Positions 19,470 to 28,160 of a DNA stretch of 64,000 nucleotides are shown here, one piece after another. Made by a program: the position numbers and the translations under genes. Position 1 is the stretch's first letter, and the number at the start of each line of letters is the position of its first letter. Location of the stretch: contig NW_026947491.1 of the NCBI RefSeq assembly GCF_034190915.1, positions 25,918,101 to 25,982,100 of the forward strand, read 5' to 3'. This DNA comes from Cavia porcellus (Eukaryota; Chordata; Mammalia; Rodentia; Caviidae). The notes beneath the pieces are model-generated. The model had not been told where the DNA came from, searched no databases, and saw nothing but the letters and a program-made list of their open reading frames with translations.

Positions 19470-20902
19470 CTAGCATCTCGTCCACAAATACGGTTGCCCT
19501 GAGCATCAAAGACCGACCTACACTCCTCAGCTTTGTGTGATCCCCTCTTGCATCGCCCACAAACATGTGGTTCTTCATTCCTAGGGCGAGGCCTAGCATC
19601 TGCATTGTTTGGGCAATGACGTTTAATGTGTCCTGGCTCCCCGCAGGCAAAACACCCTTTAGCCTTACATTCCCCTTCTAACCCGCGAGGTCCCCTCTGC
19701 TGTACAGCCGCGGCCAGGAGAGCAGCCACTCCCGAGTTGGAGAGCGGCCCCCCTATCTCTCTACATATCCTAATCCAGGTGTTGAGGTCCTTGTTCTTAT
19801 GAGGGGCTATCGCTGCCTTGCACTCCTTTGTACATTGCTCGAAAATCAGCTGCCTTACCAGCGGTCGAGCCACTCCTGGATCAGAAAATATCTTATCGGC
19901 AGCATCTTGCATTCGGGCCACAAAGTCAACAAATGGCTCTGTGGTACCCTGAATTATTTTTGAAAGACACAAGGAGGCTGTTCCGGCGCCACTCACCTGC
20001 TTCCAGGCGCGGAGCCCTATGGCATTGATTTGTTCATAGACAGCGCCGGGGAACTGAGTCTGATCATCAGCGTGCCGACCTTCTCCCATAAGCATTTCCT
20101 TGTTCCACCCCCGGTTTCCCCGATTGGCGTTTCTCTCAGCCTGCTCTGCAGAGAACTCTGCGTACCAGGCTCGCCAATCCAGGTAACTGCCCGAGGGCAG
20201 ACACGCCTTTGCCAGCTGAATCCAGTCCGCGGGGGTGAGGGGCCCAGAAGACAGGTTCTCCAGCATGGCAATGGTGTAAGGCGCAGTCGGCCCAAAGGTT
20301 GTAACTGCATTTTTAAGTTCTCTAATCTGCTTTATCTCAAAAGGCTCCCATGCATTGCGTCCCTGGCCCATAGCTACTTGTACAGGAAATATCCCGTAGG
20401 GGCCACTATCTATCCCAGGTGGTGGATGTACCTCATGAGACAAACGTCCCCCCTGCCAAAGCCGCCTGTAAAAATACCGACCCGCCGGCGGCGGAGCATA
20501 AGACGGCGGCCATGATTGGGCGGAAAATGGGGGCCCGTGCATCACTTCCTGTTCTGGCGAAGAGGAAGGGAGCTCCCGGGCGGCCGCCTCGTGGCGAGGG
20601 ATCGCTTCCGGGAACAGCCCCCAAGGTAAAGAACCCTGCAACTCCTTATCGAGCGACTTAGGCTCCTGACAGCTGGTCTCTCTGGCCTCCTTGCCATTCA
20701 ACTTTCCCTCGTCCTCGGAGTCAGACGACTCCGAGGCTAGAGCCCCGTCCTTCTCCTTAGCATCTTTGTTCCCCTTGACGGGCCCCTCTCGGGAGCTCCC
20801 CGACTGGGCCTGCTCAAATACCCTGCGTACTTTTGTAAGCTCTTGAGAGCTTTCTCCACAACCACCCTCGCTCTTAATGTTACTACCTAGCATGTTTCCC
20901 AT
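19325..20902 (-). CDS. gag: Gag polyprotein
   Basis: 525 residues forming the immature particle shell. It starts MGNMLGSN, so an N-myristoylated matrix is likely (Gly2). An acidic and Ser-rich linker covers about residues 35-80. PPSY at 132-135 fits a PPxY budding motif. Capsid runs from about residue 165, with the major homology region near 317-340 (QGTTEPFVDFVARMQDAAD). Nucleocapsid has two CCHC zinc knuckles, C417-C420-H425-C430 and C448-C451-H456-C461. The frame is fully open. The ATG is the first after the leader, 200 nt from the 5' LTR, and is used because Gly follows. The 3' end overlaps pro, and a slippery site lies at codons 481-482. Two membrane-relevant traits (myristoylation and PPxY) survive even though env is absent. 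Confidence 0.95.
   Translation of the reverse strand: MGNMLGSNIKSEGGCGESSQELTKVRRVFEQAQSGSSREGPVKGNKDAKEKDGALASESSDSEDEGKLNGKEARETSCQEPKSLDKELQGSLPWGLFPEAIPRHEAAARELPSSSPEQEVMHGPPFSAQSWPPSYAPPPAGRYFYRRLWQGGRLSHEVHPPPGIDSGPYGIFPVQVAMGQGRNAWEPFEIKQIRELKNAVTTFGPTAPYTIAMLENLSSGPLTPADWIQLAKACLPSGSYLDWRAWYAEFSAEQAERNANRGNRGWNKEMLMGEGRHADDQTQFPGAVYEQINAIGLRAWKQVSGAGTASLCLSKIIQGTTEPFVDFVARMQDAADKIFSDPGVARPLVRQLIFEQCTKECKAAIAPHKNKDLNTWIRICREIGGPLSNSGVAALLAAAVQQRGPRGLEGECKAKGCFACGEPGHIKRHCPNNADARPRPRNEEPHVCGRCKRGSHKAEECRSVFDAQGNRICGRDARGPKNGQRGPPSQAGPRPRDRTAQDGSLQQGPPLGQQVWTSVSPPDLY
19457..19463 (-). other. Gag-pro -1 frameshift site (A AAA AAC)
   Basis: In the gag frame the bases are A AAA AAC, coding Lys481-Asn482. 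It is the same heptamer used at betaretroviral gag-pro junctions. A -1 slip enters the pro frame, which is open from 19469. GC-rich sequence follows downstream and could form the stimulatory structure. Confidence 0.92.
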
Positions 20903-21081
20903 CTTTTAATATGTTACTCACCGCGTGAGGCCCAAGGAATCCGCCACTTACACGTGAGCCTGAGGGGAGTCTAAAAGCCCTGTAGGTGCGCGCCACCCAG
21001 AGCCCAGGCTTATCCCCAACTCACCTGTCTCGCAGCTCTGTACTGGAGCGTTGTCCGCTGTCACGTCTCGGGGGTGATCAG
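20903..21081 (-). other. Provirus leader (packaging region)
   Basis: About 180 nt between the primer-binding site and the gag ATG. No ORF of note. It probably holds the packaging and dimerisation signals, which cannot be pinned down by eye. Confidence 0.6.
21019..21027 (-). promoter_or_regulatory. Splice-donor-like site in the leader
   Basis: The minus strand reads CAG/GTGAGT, a full match to the mammalian 5' splice-site consensus, about 75 nt after the 5' LTR. In exogenous relatives the leader donor makes the env mRNA. With env gone, its use is uncertain. Confidence 0.6.
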
Positions 21082-21099
21082 TCCCCGTGCGGGCCTCCA
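21082..21099 (-). other. Primer-binding site, tRNA not assigned
   Basis: Two bases after the 5' LTR the minus strand reads TGGAGGCCCGCACGGGGA. It starts with the TGG that pairs with the CCA of every tRNA, and its position is right. It is not a clean match to the common Lys, Phe, Pro or Met sites I know. Closest by eye is tRNA-Lys3, with three mismatches and one extra base. Confidence 0.75.
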
Positions 21100-21168
21100 A
21101 ATGTCGATGTCCGCTCCCGGCCGGCAGGAAGGACACACGACAAAGTCTGGCAGTGGACAACCTTTTCT

Positions 21169-21174
21169 TTTATT
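21169..21174 (-). terminator. LTR poly(A) signal
   Basis: Minus-strand AATAAA. The same signal in the 3' LTR is at 15096-15101 and would end the viral transcript. Confidence 0.8.
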
Positions 21175-21297
21175 TTCCTTCTCCGTACAGCCTGCCCTGG
21201 GATCGCTCCCAGCCGAAGCCTCCTCTGGTCCGCTCCCCGCGGCTCCTTCTGGGCTTCTACTTCCGGGCTTCTCCTTCCCCCCCAGGGGTGGCACCAG

Positions 21298-21305
21298 TAT
21301 ATATA
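21298..21305 (-). promoter_or_regulatory. LTR TATA box
   Basis: TATATATA, 44 bp downstream of a CCAAT box (21349-21353) on the minus strand; the usual core-promoter spacing. Confidence 0.8.
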
Positions 21306-21524
21306 CAGATACAGTGTCCAATCATGTTAAAGTGAGCAAGGCAAGCTGATTGGCTAACATCATCAGTTGCCAGGCAGACTATATTGTTGAGCGGGTTGCT
21401 TACGCGGTAAGCAGGAAACTAACGTGCTCGATGGGAGGGGTAATCTACCTCAGGCTTTACTCTTTACTACAGGCCTCACGTCCGCCAAGTGAGGCGACTG
21501 GGCTCGGGGCTGCGGCTCCCAACA

Positions 21525-22530
21525 AAGGAGGGAACAAGGCAGGCCTTAGAGAAAAGCTATGGGAGCTACCATCACTGGAAGAGCCATAGGGGTGGAGCCA
21601 CTGAATCCCTTTGGAGCTCAGAATTTGCAGCAGCTTGCCTCAAATGGCACACATGGAACTACAGGATTTTGGACTTGCTCTATTCCCATTCTTTGTATTT
21701 TGTTTGCAACCTTCAGAATTAAAATGTTTATCTTATGCCATTGAATGTTGGAAGTGTTTAACTTTTCATTTGTATAATGACCGAAGCTGAGAGTTTGCTG
21801 TACATCTCAGAGGAAACTTGGGACTTGGACTTCTCAGGAATATTGAAAACTGTTACCACTGTTAAAACTGTGGTAACTCTTAAAGATGGGCTAAATTCTT
21901 TTTGCATAAAGGGATGTGCATGAATCTTTGGTGGACCAGGGGCAAAATGTTATGGTTGGAATGTAATGTAATGTTGCTATTTAAATTTAATATTGATCCT
22001 TAAGGATTGTTAAACCTGTGTTACAATGTTCAAGTTATGAAATGATAAGAGTAAACACGTCCTTGTATCTGGAAACCTGTTTAAAGAAACATGTCCTGAT
22101 TGTCAGTTGACAAGAGGTTAGTCTATAGTTAATACATTGTGTTAATTTGAGAAGCTTAATGAGGAACTCACCAGGGGGACCAGGGGCCTCACTTTGTAAA
22201 CATCCTGAGCCTGTGCAAGATGGGGGAAGGGCAAAGAGATTTTGAGATTGACAGATCCATCCTGGGGGCTGGTAACCTGCTAACAATGTAAGGGAGAAGA
22301 AGAGGCTTTCTGCCCCTCCCTTTTTGCTCTTCCTGTTTTTGCTGTTTTATATCACCTTGAAGTACTGCCCCCGTGCCACGCCACCCTTTCTTGGAGTCAG
22401 CAAATTATGGACTGAAACTTCCATGGACAATGAGAACTATTTCTGGAACCTGAGGAATACACTGTAATGACTCTTAATACTTCCTTTTGCAATAGTTATG
22501 ATCAACTGAAAACAGCAGCAGCCATAAAGA
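21525..22530 (+). mobile_element. MaLR internal 3' end and LTR
   Basis: Plus-strand text from 21580 to 21945 follows the end of the MaLR/THE1-type internal region: 'ggtggagccactgaatccct', 'tcaaatggcacacatggaac', 'aaaatgtttatcttatgcca', 'gctgagagtttgctg', ending at the LTR start 'tgttatggttgg' at 21948. The LTR then runs to about 22530. The first six bases (21525-21530) are the right copy of the provirus duplication. An old element, and host to the provirus. Confidence 0.65.
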
Positions 22531-23350
22531 AGAGGGCCATTGAAAATTTACACCTTTTGGGTAAAGGACTCTGCCTGGCTAAAATTCTGGCTGATGGAAG
22601 GGGAAACATGGAGTGTGTAATGGATTAAGAAAGTTATAAATACCAGCCATGGCCTTGTAATGGTGCAGAAATATGTACTCAAGTTTCAGTTTCTTTTTGA
22701 TGGTATTGTCTGTATGTACATGGGTATGGTATGTGTAAATTACCCATTTTCTTGTTCCCTGACTTTTCCCATTCATAATAATATACTTGACTGAAGGTTA
22801 GTTCTATGATTTAGTATTTAGGAAACAGCATTTTCAGATGGGACTAAAGTTGAAAGTGAGGTATAATTAATGGTCTAGAAAGGGCTGGAGATAATTTATG
22901 GTATGAGTTTACTTACCCAATTTGGGTAGGAAGGGATAACTCTATATCTGTTTACATTATCTTATCTTTCAAAATGTCTTTTTGCAAACTGCTATATATT
23001 AGCAGAACATGCATATATAATTTATAAATAAATACACACAAGTCAAGTGTGTGTACTAAAGAGCAGTATAAGACTGTGTGATCAAAACACATGGAGACCA
23101 AGAGATTCCAGAATAAAGATCTGTGTACAGACACAGGTCTCCCACAGTTGTGTGTCTTGAAGTCCATCTTCTGCTGAGACCCTCACATCCCCCAAATCAC
23201 TTAGAACAGGGGCACTTCCCAGTCCTGTAAGCATATCCTGTTTCTGTTTTTTATTTCAGCACAATTATGCTTTAGTCATCTCTCTGTTCTTTTTATTAAT
23301 TGCCAGACTCTACTTCACACGGTCTAGTATTCTCTCTGATTTTCAAGTAG
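22531..23350. other. Intergenic sequence, nothing recognised
   Basis: AT-rich, with no named repeat, RNA gene or domain-bearing ORF visible. It ends at the target site of the ORF1-only L1. Confidence 0.45.
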
Positions 23351-23365
23351 GCTACACAACTTCTT
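23351..23365. repeat. L1 target-site duplication, left copy
   Basis: GCTACACAACTTCTT. The exact 15 bases recur at 26842-26856. The unoccupied site reads TTCTT/AAG at the nick, close to the L1 endonuclease preference. Confidence 0.93.
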
Positions 23366-24065
23366 TTTTTTTTTTTTTTTTAATTTTTTATTTAAAAGAA
23401 AAATAAAACAGTATAAGGGTACAAGTAATACAGAATTACAAAAAAAAAGATAAGAAATCACTAGTTAATAGGTTACATATTGTCATCGTAGAAATAGTTG
23501 TTCAAGTTACAGGATTAAAGCATACAAAGTGGACATTCAAACAGTGAGACTGCAAACAGTTGTGTTCAATGATCCAGCAAAAACTCAGTAATATGGTCAT
23601 CTATCTTAACACACCTAAACACACTTGCATTTGTATCCTTTAGAGCACTTTTTTTTCCTCTCTTTTTTACAACAAAATTTACACATTTTGGGTTTTATTG
23701 CTTCCATAGTTCTTTTTTTTTTTTTTAATTTTATTTAAGGAGAAAAGAAAAAAAAAGCAGGGAAAGGGTACAAGTTATACAGATTTACAGAAAATAAATG
23801 AACAGTAGGAAATCACTAGTTAATGGATTACATATTGTCATCTTAGAAATAATTGTTCAAGTCACAAAATTAAAGCTTGTAAAGTGGACATTCCATCAAT
23901 GATACTGCAAACAGTTCTGTTCATTGATCCAATAAAACTCTGTGATATCATTTTCTATCTTATACACTTAAATATACACGCAGTTATATAGTTTGGAGCA
24001 CTTTCTTTTCCTCTCTTTTGTACCATGACTATTACACATTTTGGGTTTCATTGCTCCCACGGTTC
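23366..24065 (-). repeat. Tandem 3' UTR units ending in A-runs
   Basis: Two similar units of about 350 bp, 23366-23712 and 23713-24065, are arranged head to tail. Each starts (plus-strand view) with a T-run of 14 or more and then carries 'gggtacaagt.atacaga', 'aatcactagttaat' and 'agtggacattc', and ends near 'ttgct.ccat.gttct'. Identity is about 80 percent by eye. On the element strand each unit ends in poly(A). Confidence 0.8.
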
Positions 24066-25051
24066 TTATTACTTTTTTGGAAGAGAGTAAAACCAAATGT
24101 GACATAACAGAACAGAATCGGTCAAGTCAAAAGGGTGGACATAATAGATAATGTAAAAACATAATACAAGGTGATCAACAATGGTTACCATAATGCCTCC
24201 CGCTATCTCTAATAGAATTGCCTATATTGTTAGTTATAATACAATTGAACAAAACAGTAAAGAATAAAACCAACAAATCCAAAACATTGGAGACATTGTA
24301 GGTCTTCAAAAGTAGATAAAAGTCAACAAGAATGGGCGTCGTAATGAATCTCATTATCTTCACAGCTGATGCCTAAACTTTCGAACCTGATACTATCCAG
24401 CAAAACAGAATAGGGGAACATCAGTTAAAAACCAGATGGTGAGAGTAATACAGGGCTTTAAATCAAGGTAATGAAAAGTCAAAGTGGGTTACTATAATAT
24501 ATCCTGCTATTTTTTTCCTTTAATTAAAAGGATAAAGATAATCAAGTAAATAATGGAGTGGAGATTGAGATAAAAGAGGGCATAACAACGAAACAGCGCA
24601 GATCAAAACATAACCATTTAAGCAGAATAGTGTTTCACCACCAGATAATCCTAACCTAAAAGTAGGTACCATATTGTCTTTCTTTGAAATCCTTGAGTAC
24701 AACTTCGTATACTGTAGCATTAAGTATATCAAAACAATGTAAAACCATTCAAGAGAATGACAGCATTACAGAGTATTTAGAATCGACTAACAGAAAATGA
24801 ATAATGGTTTCTGTATAATCTCCTTGTCTTTACAAGGTTTTTGCTTATACTATCGTACATAATAAAATCCAGTAAGATACAACCTATTTAGACTATTGGA
24901 GACAGAAGGACAAAAGCTAGATGAGACTTCAAAACAAGATGATACTAAATCAGTATTACCTATTAAGATGTCATTTTCTCCAAAATAGCTGTTCCTATCA
25001 TCCAATCTTCTCTGCCTCATTTCTGTTGAGCTCTTTTTCTGTCAGTAGCTG
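24066..25051 (-). other. Upper 3' UTR of the half-L1, no ORF2
   Basis: Nearly 1 kb between ORF1 and the two tail units. It is AT-rich with weakly repeated motifs (for example 'ggttaccataatgcctcccgc' at 24183 and a similar 'ggttactataatatatcctgc' at 24486). The part at 24700-24830 resembles the L1 tail at 28330-28450. No endonuclease or RT coding sequence is seen on the minus strand. Confidence 0.7.
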
Positions 25052-26104
25052 TCAGTTTGTCTTCTTCATTTTGTTCTCTGCTCCATTCGTTGTGGCCTCT
25101 CTGCCATTATTTCTGGATTCTTTGTATTTTTCTTTTTTTAGAATATCCTGCAATACTCTCTGTAGAGTTGAATTGGTGGTTGCAAATTCCCCCAGTTCCT
25201 CTTTATCCTGGAAGCACCTTGTTTTTCCATCAATTTCCAGGGACAGTTGTGCAGGATATCTCAATCTTGGCTGGAGATTATTATCTTTCAAAGCTTGAAT
25301 TATTTCCCCCCACGCTCTTCGTGATTTGATGGTTTGTGCCGAGAAATCTGCTGTAATTCTGATGGGTGTTCCCTTGTAAGTGGTCTGTTTCTTGTCTCTG
25401 ACAGCTTTTAATATTCTGTTCTTGTATTGAATTTCTGGAATTTTTATTATTATATGCCTGGGTGTTGCTCTGTTTGGGTTGTAGGTAGCTGGGGTCCTGT
25501 ATGCCTCATACATCTGAGTATCTTTACCTTTTGCTAAATTAGGAAAATTCTCCTGGATTATTTCTGTGAGTAGCTTTTGTAGTTCACTTGTTTGTGTCCC
25601 TACTTCTTCTTTTATGTTCTTAATCCTTAAGTTATGGATCCTCTTATCATCTTCTTGTCTTTGTATTATTGCTATTTGTTTCTTTGTTATTTTTAAGAAG
25701 TTTTTCATTTCATTCTCCCATATTACAAGTCTGCCCTCCAGTTCAGATAGTCTGTCCTTAGTTTCTTTCAAGCTCTTATGCCAGTCTTCGATAGACTTCT
25801 TGGTATCTTGGTAGTCCCTTTGAACCTGCTTCACGTATTCTATGGTTTCTCTGTTTTCTCCATCAAACAATTCTCCCCTTTTTTTCTGTTCTTCCATTCC
25901 ACTGCCTGTTTTTTCTTGGGTGGTACTTAGCATTTCTCTAACTATTCTGCATACTTCTAGCTTCAGGTCGTTGATAACTTCATTCCTGAATTGGTCTATG
26001 AGGCTCTCTATATGGTGCCTTATGTATATTGGTGCGGTGTCTGCTATTGCCTGTTTCTCAGAATTGGGGGCCAAGGAGCCTTTCTTGTTGCTGCCTCTTC
26101 CCAT
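25052..26104 (-). CDS. ORF1: L1 ORF1p, intact
   Basis: 350 residues, close to the usual length of mammalian ORF1p (about 340-370). ORF1p coats L1 RNA as trimers and acts as a nucleic-acid chaperone in the cytoplasm and during target-primed reverse transcription. A short basic N-terminus is followed by a long coiled coil (about 45-150, rich in E, K and L). The RRM follows, with RIHNLRIKNIKEE and PRHIIIKI as RNP-like strands (155-235). The C-terminal domain holds RITADFSAQTIKSRRAWGEI and LQPRLRYPAQLSLEIDG (250-300), and a Lys-rich tail of about 25 residues ends the protein. No stop or frame change is present. The start is the first ATG after the 5' UTR. With no ORF2 beside it, the protein is the only product of this element. 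Confidence 0.93.
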   Translation of the reverse strand: MGRGSNKKGSLAPNSEKQAIADTAPIYIRHHIESLIDQFRNEVINDLKLEVCRIVREMLSTTQEKTGSGMEEQKKRGELFDGENRETIEYVKQVQRDYQDTKKSIEDWHKSLKETKDRLSELEGRLVIWENEMKNFLKITKKQIAIIQRQEDDKRIHNLRIKNIKEEVGTQTSELQKLLTEIIQENFPNLAKGKDTQMYEAYRTPATYNPNRATPRHIIIKIPEIQYKNRILKAVRDKKQTTYKGTPIRITADFSAQTIKSRRAWGEIIQALKDNNLQPRLRYPAQLSLEIDGKTRCFQDKEELGEFATTNSTLQRVLQDILKKEKYKESRNNGREATTNGAENKMKKTN

Positions 26105-26841
26105 GCTGCCTCTTCTTCTCTGTTCCTTATATATGCAAGCTTATATAAGAGGCCCAGCTTCTCTCCCAGTCAGCCACAGCCTGATCGAATTGCGCCAGTT
26201 AGGTGTTCCTGCTCACCGCTGCGCACCAGGGAGTTACGGACCAGGCAGCCTAGGCGTCTCCCCTCCAGGCCACCGTCAGGCTCTGGGATCTGGGTTGGGA
26301 CAGCCTACCAGGTCCGCCAGCAGCGTCACGCAGGCCAGGCACTTTTCACCAATCCCGCCTGAGAGGGGGATGTGTGGCTGGAGTCGCCACCGCGCCCTGC
26401 TCCCGCAGGACTGCTTGGGCCCAGAAAGTCCTCCGCTGGAGTCAAACTGTGGTAGAGTGTCAGCTTCTCTCACTCACCTCACCACAAGTCAGTGCACGCC
26501 TCCCTGCCGTTCGCAGATTGCCGTTCTCAGAGCTTCTGTGCGTCTCTCTCCTTGCTGAGCCACTGTAGAGGCAGCCAGCCACCACGCAGCGGGAAACCCA
26601 AATCGCGGCTTACAATGGCGCGGGGTCCAGCCTCCACACCGAGGCTTTTCTGTTCCTGTTTTAGCACCAGGAATGCATTCCAAGTTGGTTTCTCTCAGCC
26701 CAGTTCGTTCCTGAGTCAGCAGAGCATATCTCCACCTGCTTATGTCTCCTTAGTCCGCACCATTCCTGGCTTCTGAGCCAAGTCTTTCAGAGAGCCTCCG
26801 GTAGTTGCTGTTATCTGTCCGCCATGTTCTCCCGGAAGTCC
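26105..26841 (-). promoter_or_regulatory. L1 5' UTR promoter region
   Basis: 737 bp, GC- and CpG-rich against an AT-rich surround, running from the target-site duplication to the ORF1 ATG. The first bases on the minus strand, CTTCCGGGAGAACATGGCGG, contain an ETS-like CTTCCGG and a YY1-like ACATGGCGG, placed like the YY1 site that sets the start in human L1. Not monomeric, unlike the 10.1-kb element. Confidence 0.8.
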
Positions 26842-26856
26842 GCTACACAACTTCTT
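26842..26856. repeat. L1 target-site duplication, right copy
   Basis: GCTACACAACTTCTT, identical to 23351-23365, followed by AAGTTC from the original site. Confidence 0.93.
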
Positions 26857-27040
26857 AAGTTCACCAGTCTAACAGGAGCTTGGCAACTGGCCATTCTGGA
26901 TTGGGGACCCAGAAGTTTACTAGGGAGCCCTTCACCCATGATTCCTACAACTCTGTGAACTGCTTTGCTTGAAGCAAGATCTGAGGAAGATGACTTAAAT
27001 AGAATAAATATCATAGTTTTTCCTTTCTTTCATCTTTTAT

Positions 27041-27086
<46 letters not shown>

Positions 27087-28160
27087 CTTTTACATTAAAC
27101 AACAACAACACAAAAGAGTGAAGGTGGGAAAAGCTTTTAATAGACAATCGTGGTTTATAATTAACTCAGATTATGTCACATGGAGACCTCTCATTACCTC
27201 TACCTGTGCCTTGTGAGAACCTCCTTTCAGCAAGAAGAAAAGAAGCAGTGTTGGAGTTGGCACTGGGCGAGGCTCCGGTAAGAACTTTCCAATACCTCTT
27301 AGCTTCTTCTTACAGACACTTGAAATACAATCAGAGAGCTCTCAGTCAGTGCTGTGGGAGTTCAGAGGACTTCAGCCATCCGTCTTAAGTCAGACAGCAA
27401 GAATTTTCTGCTGAAGATCTTCAGTGACTTTGGGACTCAGCAAGCAGTAGTGAGTGACCAAGCACCAGAACTGCCACAGCAGTCTACTTTCAAGAGGCCA
27501 CCTGTGCCAGCCCTGGGAAACTTCCTCTGTCAGTCCAGGGTAGAAGGCGCCCCTGGGGGCTTGGTGGAGGATCCTGAGGGGGCCTGGGGCATGGGAGCCA
27601 GGGCGATGCTGGCTTACATCGCTGATCCAGAGTTTGAAAGCTCGATACCAAGATGTCTCTTGAAGGAGAAAGCAACCAAAGAGAGAGCCTTTGGTCATCA
27701 GGGATCTCTGGAAGAACCTAGAATATGAATTCAGCCCACAAAACAAACCACTACAAGCCAGGGGGAGAAGCTCTGGTTCATTCTATTAAAGGGGTTTAGA
27801 GAATCAGTCCCTTTCATACACAGCTGGTAGGAGGGTAAATTGGAATAATAATTTTGATAAAAGGAATAGAAATGTTATAAAAACATATTCAGCAAGGTGT
27901 GACAAAAGTATCTGGTAAAGGCAACCAGACATGCATACTCACAGCATCTGATGATCCCTGGAGACTGCACTAGACAATCCAGCTTTGACTTAGTGGACAC
28001 AGTGATCTTTCTTGTTCATATACAAGTCTGTGACAACTTTTCCTGACAAATGAAATAAAACTTCTTTACTGAGTGGAGATGACTCATTCATGAAACATCC
28101 TAGTTGTTTCAAACTAGTATAAATGTCACATTCTCTAAGGGCATTTTCCTATTCTGTATT
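26857..28160. other. Intergenic sequence with a (TTTC)n run
   Basis: No repeat family is recognised apart from the TTTC array. The plus-strand ORF at 27354-27728 (124 codons) has no known domain and its opposite strand is open too (27390-27746), so I give it no weight. Confidence 0.4.
27041..27084. repeat. (TTTC)n microsatellite
   Basis: About 11 uninterrupted TTTC units, likely length-polymorphic. Confidence 0.95.

Larger units (their letters stand above)
15029..21524 (-). mobile_element. Env-less betaretrovirus-like endogenous provirus (class II ERV)
   Basis: A complete 6496-bp provirus on the minus strand: 5' LTR (21102-21524), primer-binding site, leader, gag, pro, pol, polypurine tract and 3' LTR (15029-15451). 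Class II is shown by the 6-bp AAGGAG duplication, the dUTPase-protease-G-patch pro gene, and the gag/pro/pol layout in three frames with two -1 slippery sites. No env is present: only about 494 bp separate the pol stop from the 3' LTR. The LTRs differ at just 3 of 423 positions, all transitions, two of them CpG decays, so insertion was recent in evolutionary terms. Gag and pro are open and pol has one stop. Its structure is like IAP elements, which replicate inside the cell. Confidence 0.95.
21102..21524 (-). repeat. Provirus 5' LTR with promoter
   Basis: 423 bp with TG...CA ends. The minus-strand order is CCAAT (21349-21353), TATATATA (21298-21305) and AATAAA (21169-21174), giving U3 of about 250 bp and a start site expected near 21270. 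The LTR is CpG-rich around 21230-21260. It is the promoter of the provirus and could also drive transcription leftwards. Confidence 0.95.
23366..26841 (-). mobile_element. Full-length ORF1-only L1 (half-L1/HAL1-like), young
   Basis: A 3476-bp minus-strand insertion bounded by a perfect 15-bp duplication. It has a complete 5' UTR (26105-26841), an intact ORF1 (25052-26104), about 1.68 kb of 3' UTR-like sequence and a poly(A) tail (poly-T at 23366-23381). No part of ORF2 (endonuclease, RT, Cys-rich end) is present. The 3' UTR shares its last few hundred bases with ordinary L1 tails elsewhere in the window (37.5 and 59.5 kb), so ordinary L1 machinery could recognise it. This is the plan of the HAL1 group, L1 derivatives that keep ORF1 and lose ORF2. 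A simple internal deletion of a normal L1 is the alternative. Confidence 0.85.

Noticed and set aside
20030..20515. 161-codon plus-strand ORF
   Set aside because: It lies antisense to gag in GC-rich sequence, with no domain; a shadow of gag.
27354..27746. Overlapping ORFs on both strands (124 and 118 codons) as an exon or retrogene
   Set aside because: Both strands are open because of local composition; no domain, splice pattern or poly(A) tail.
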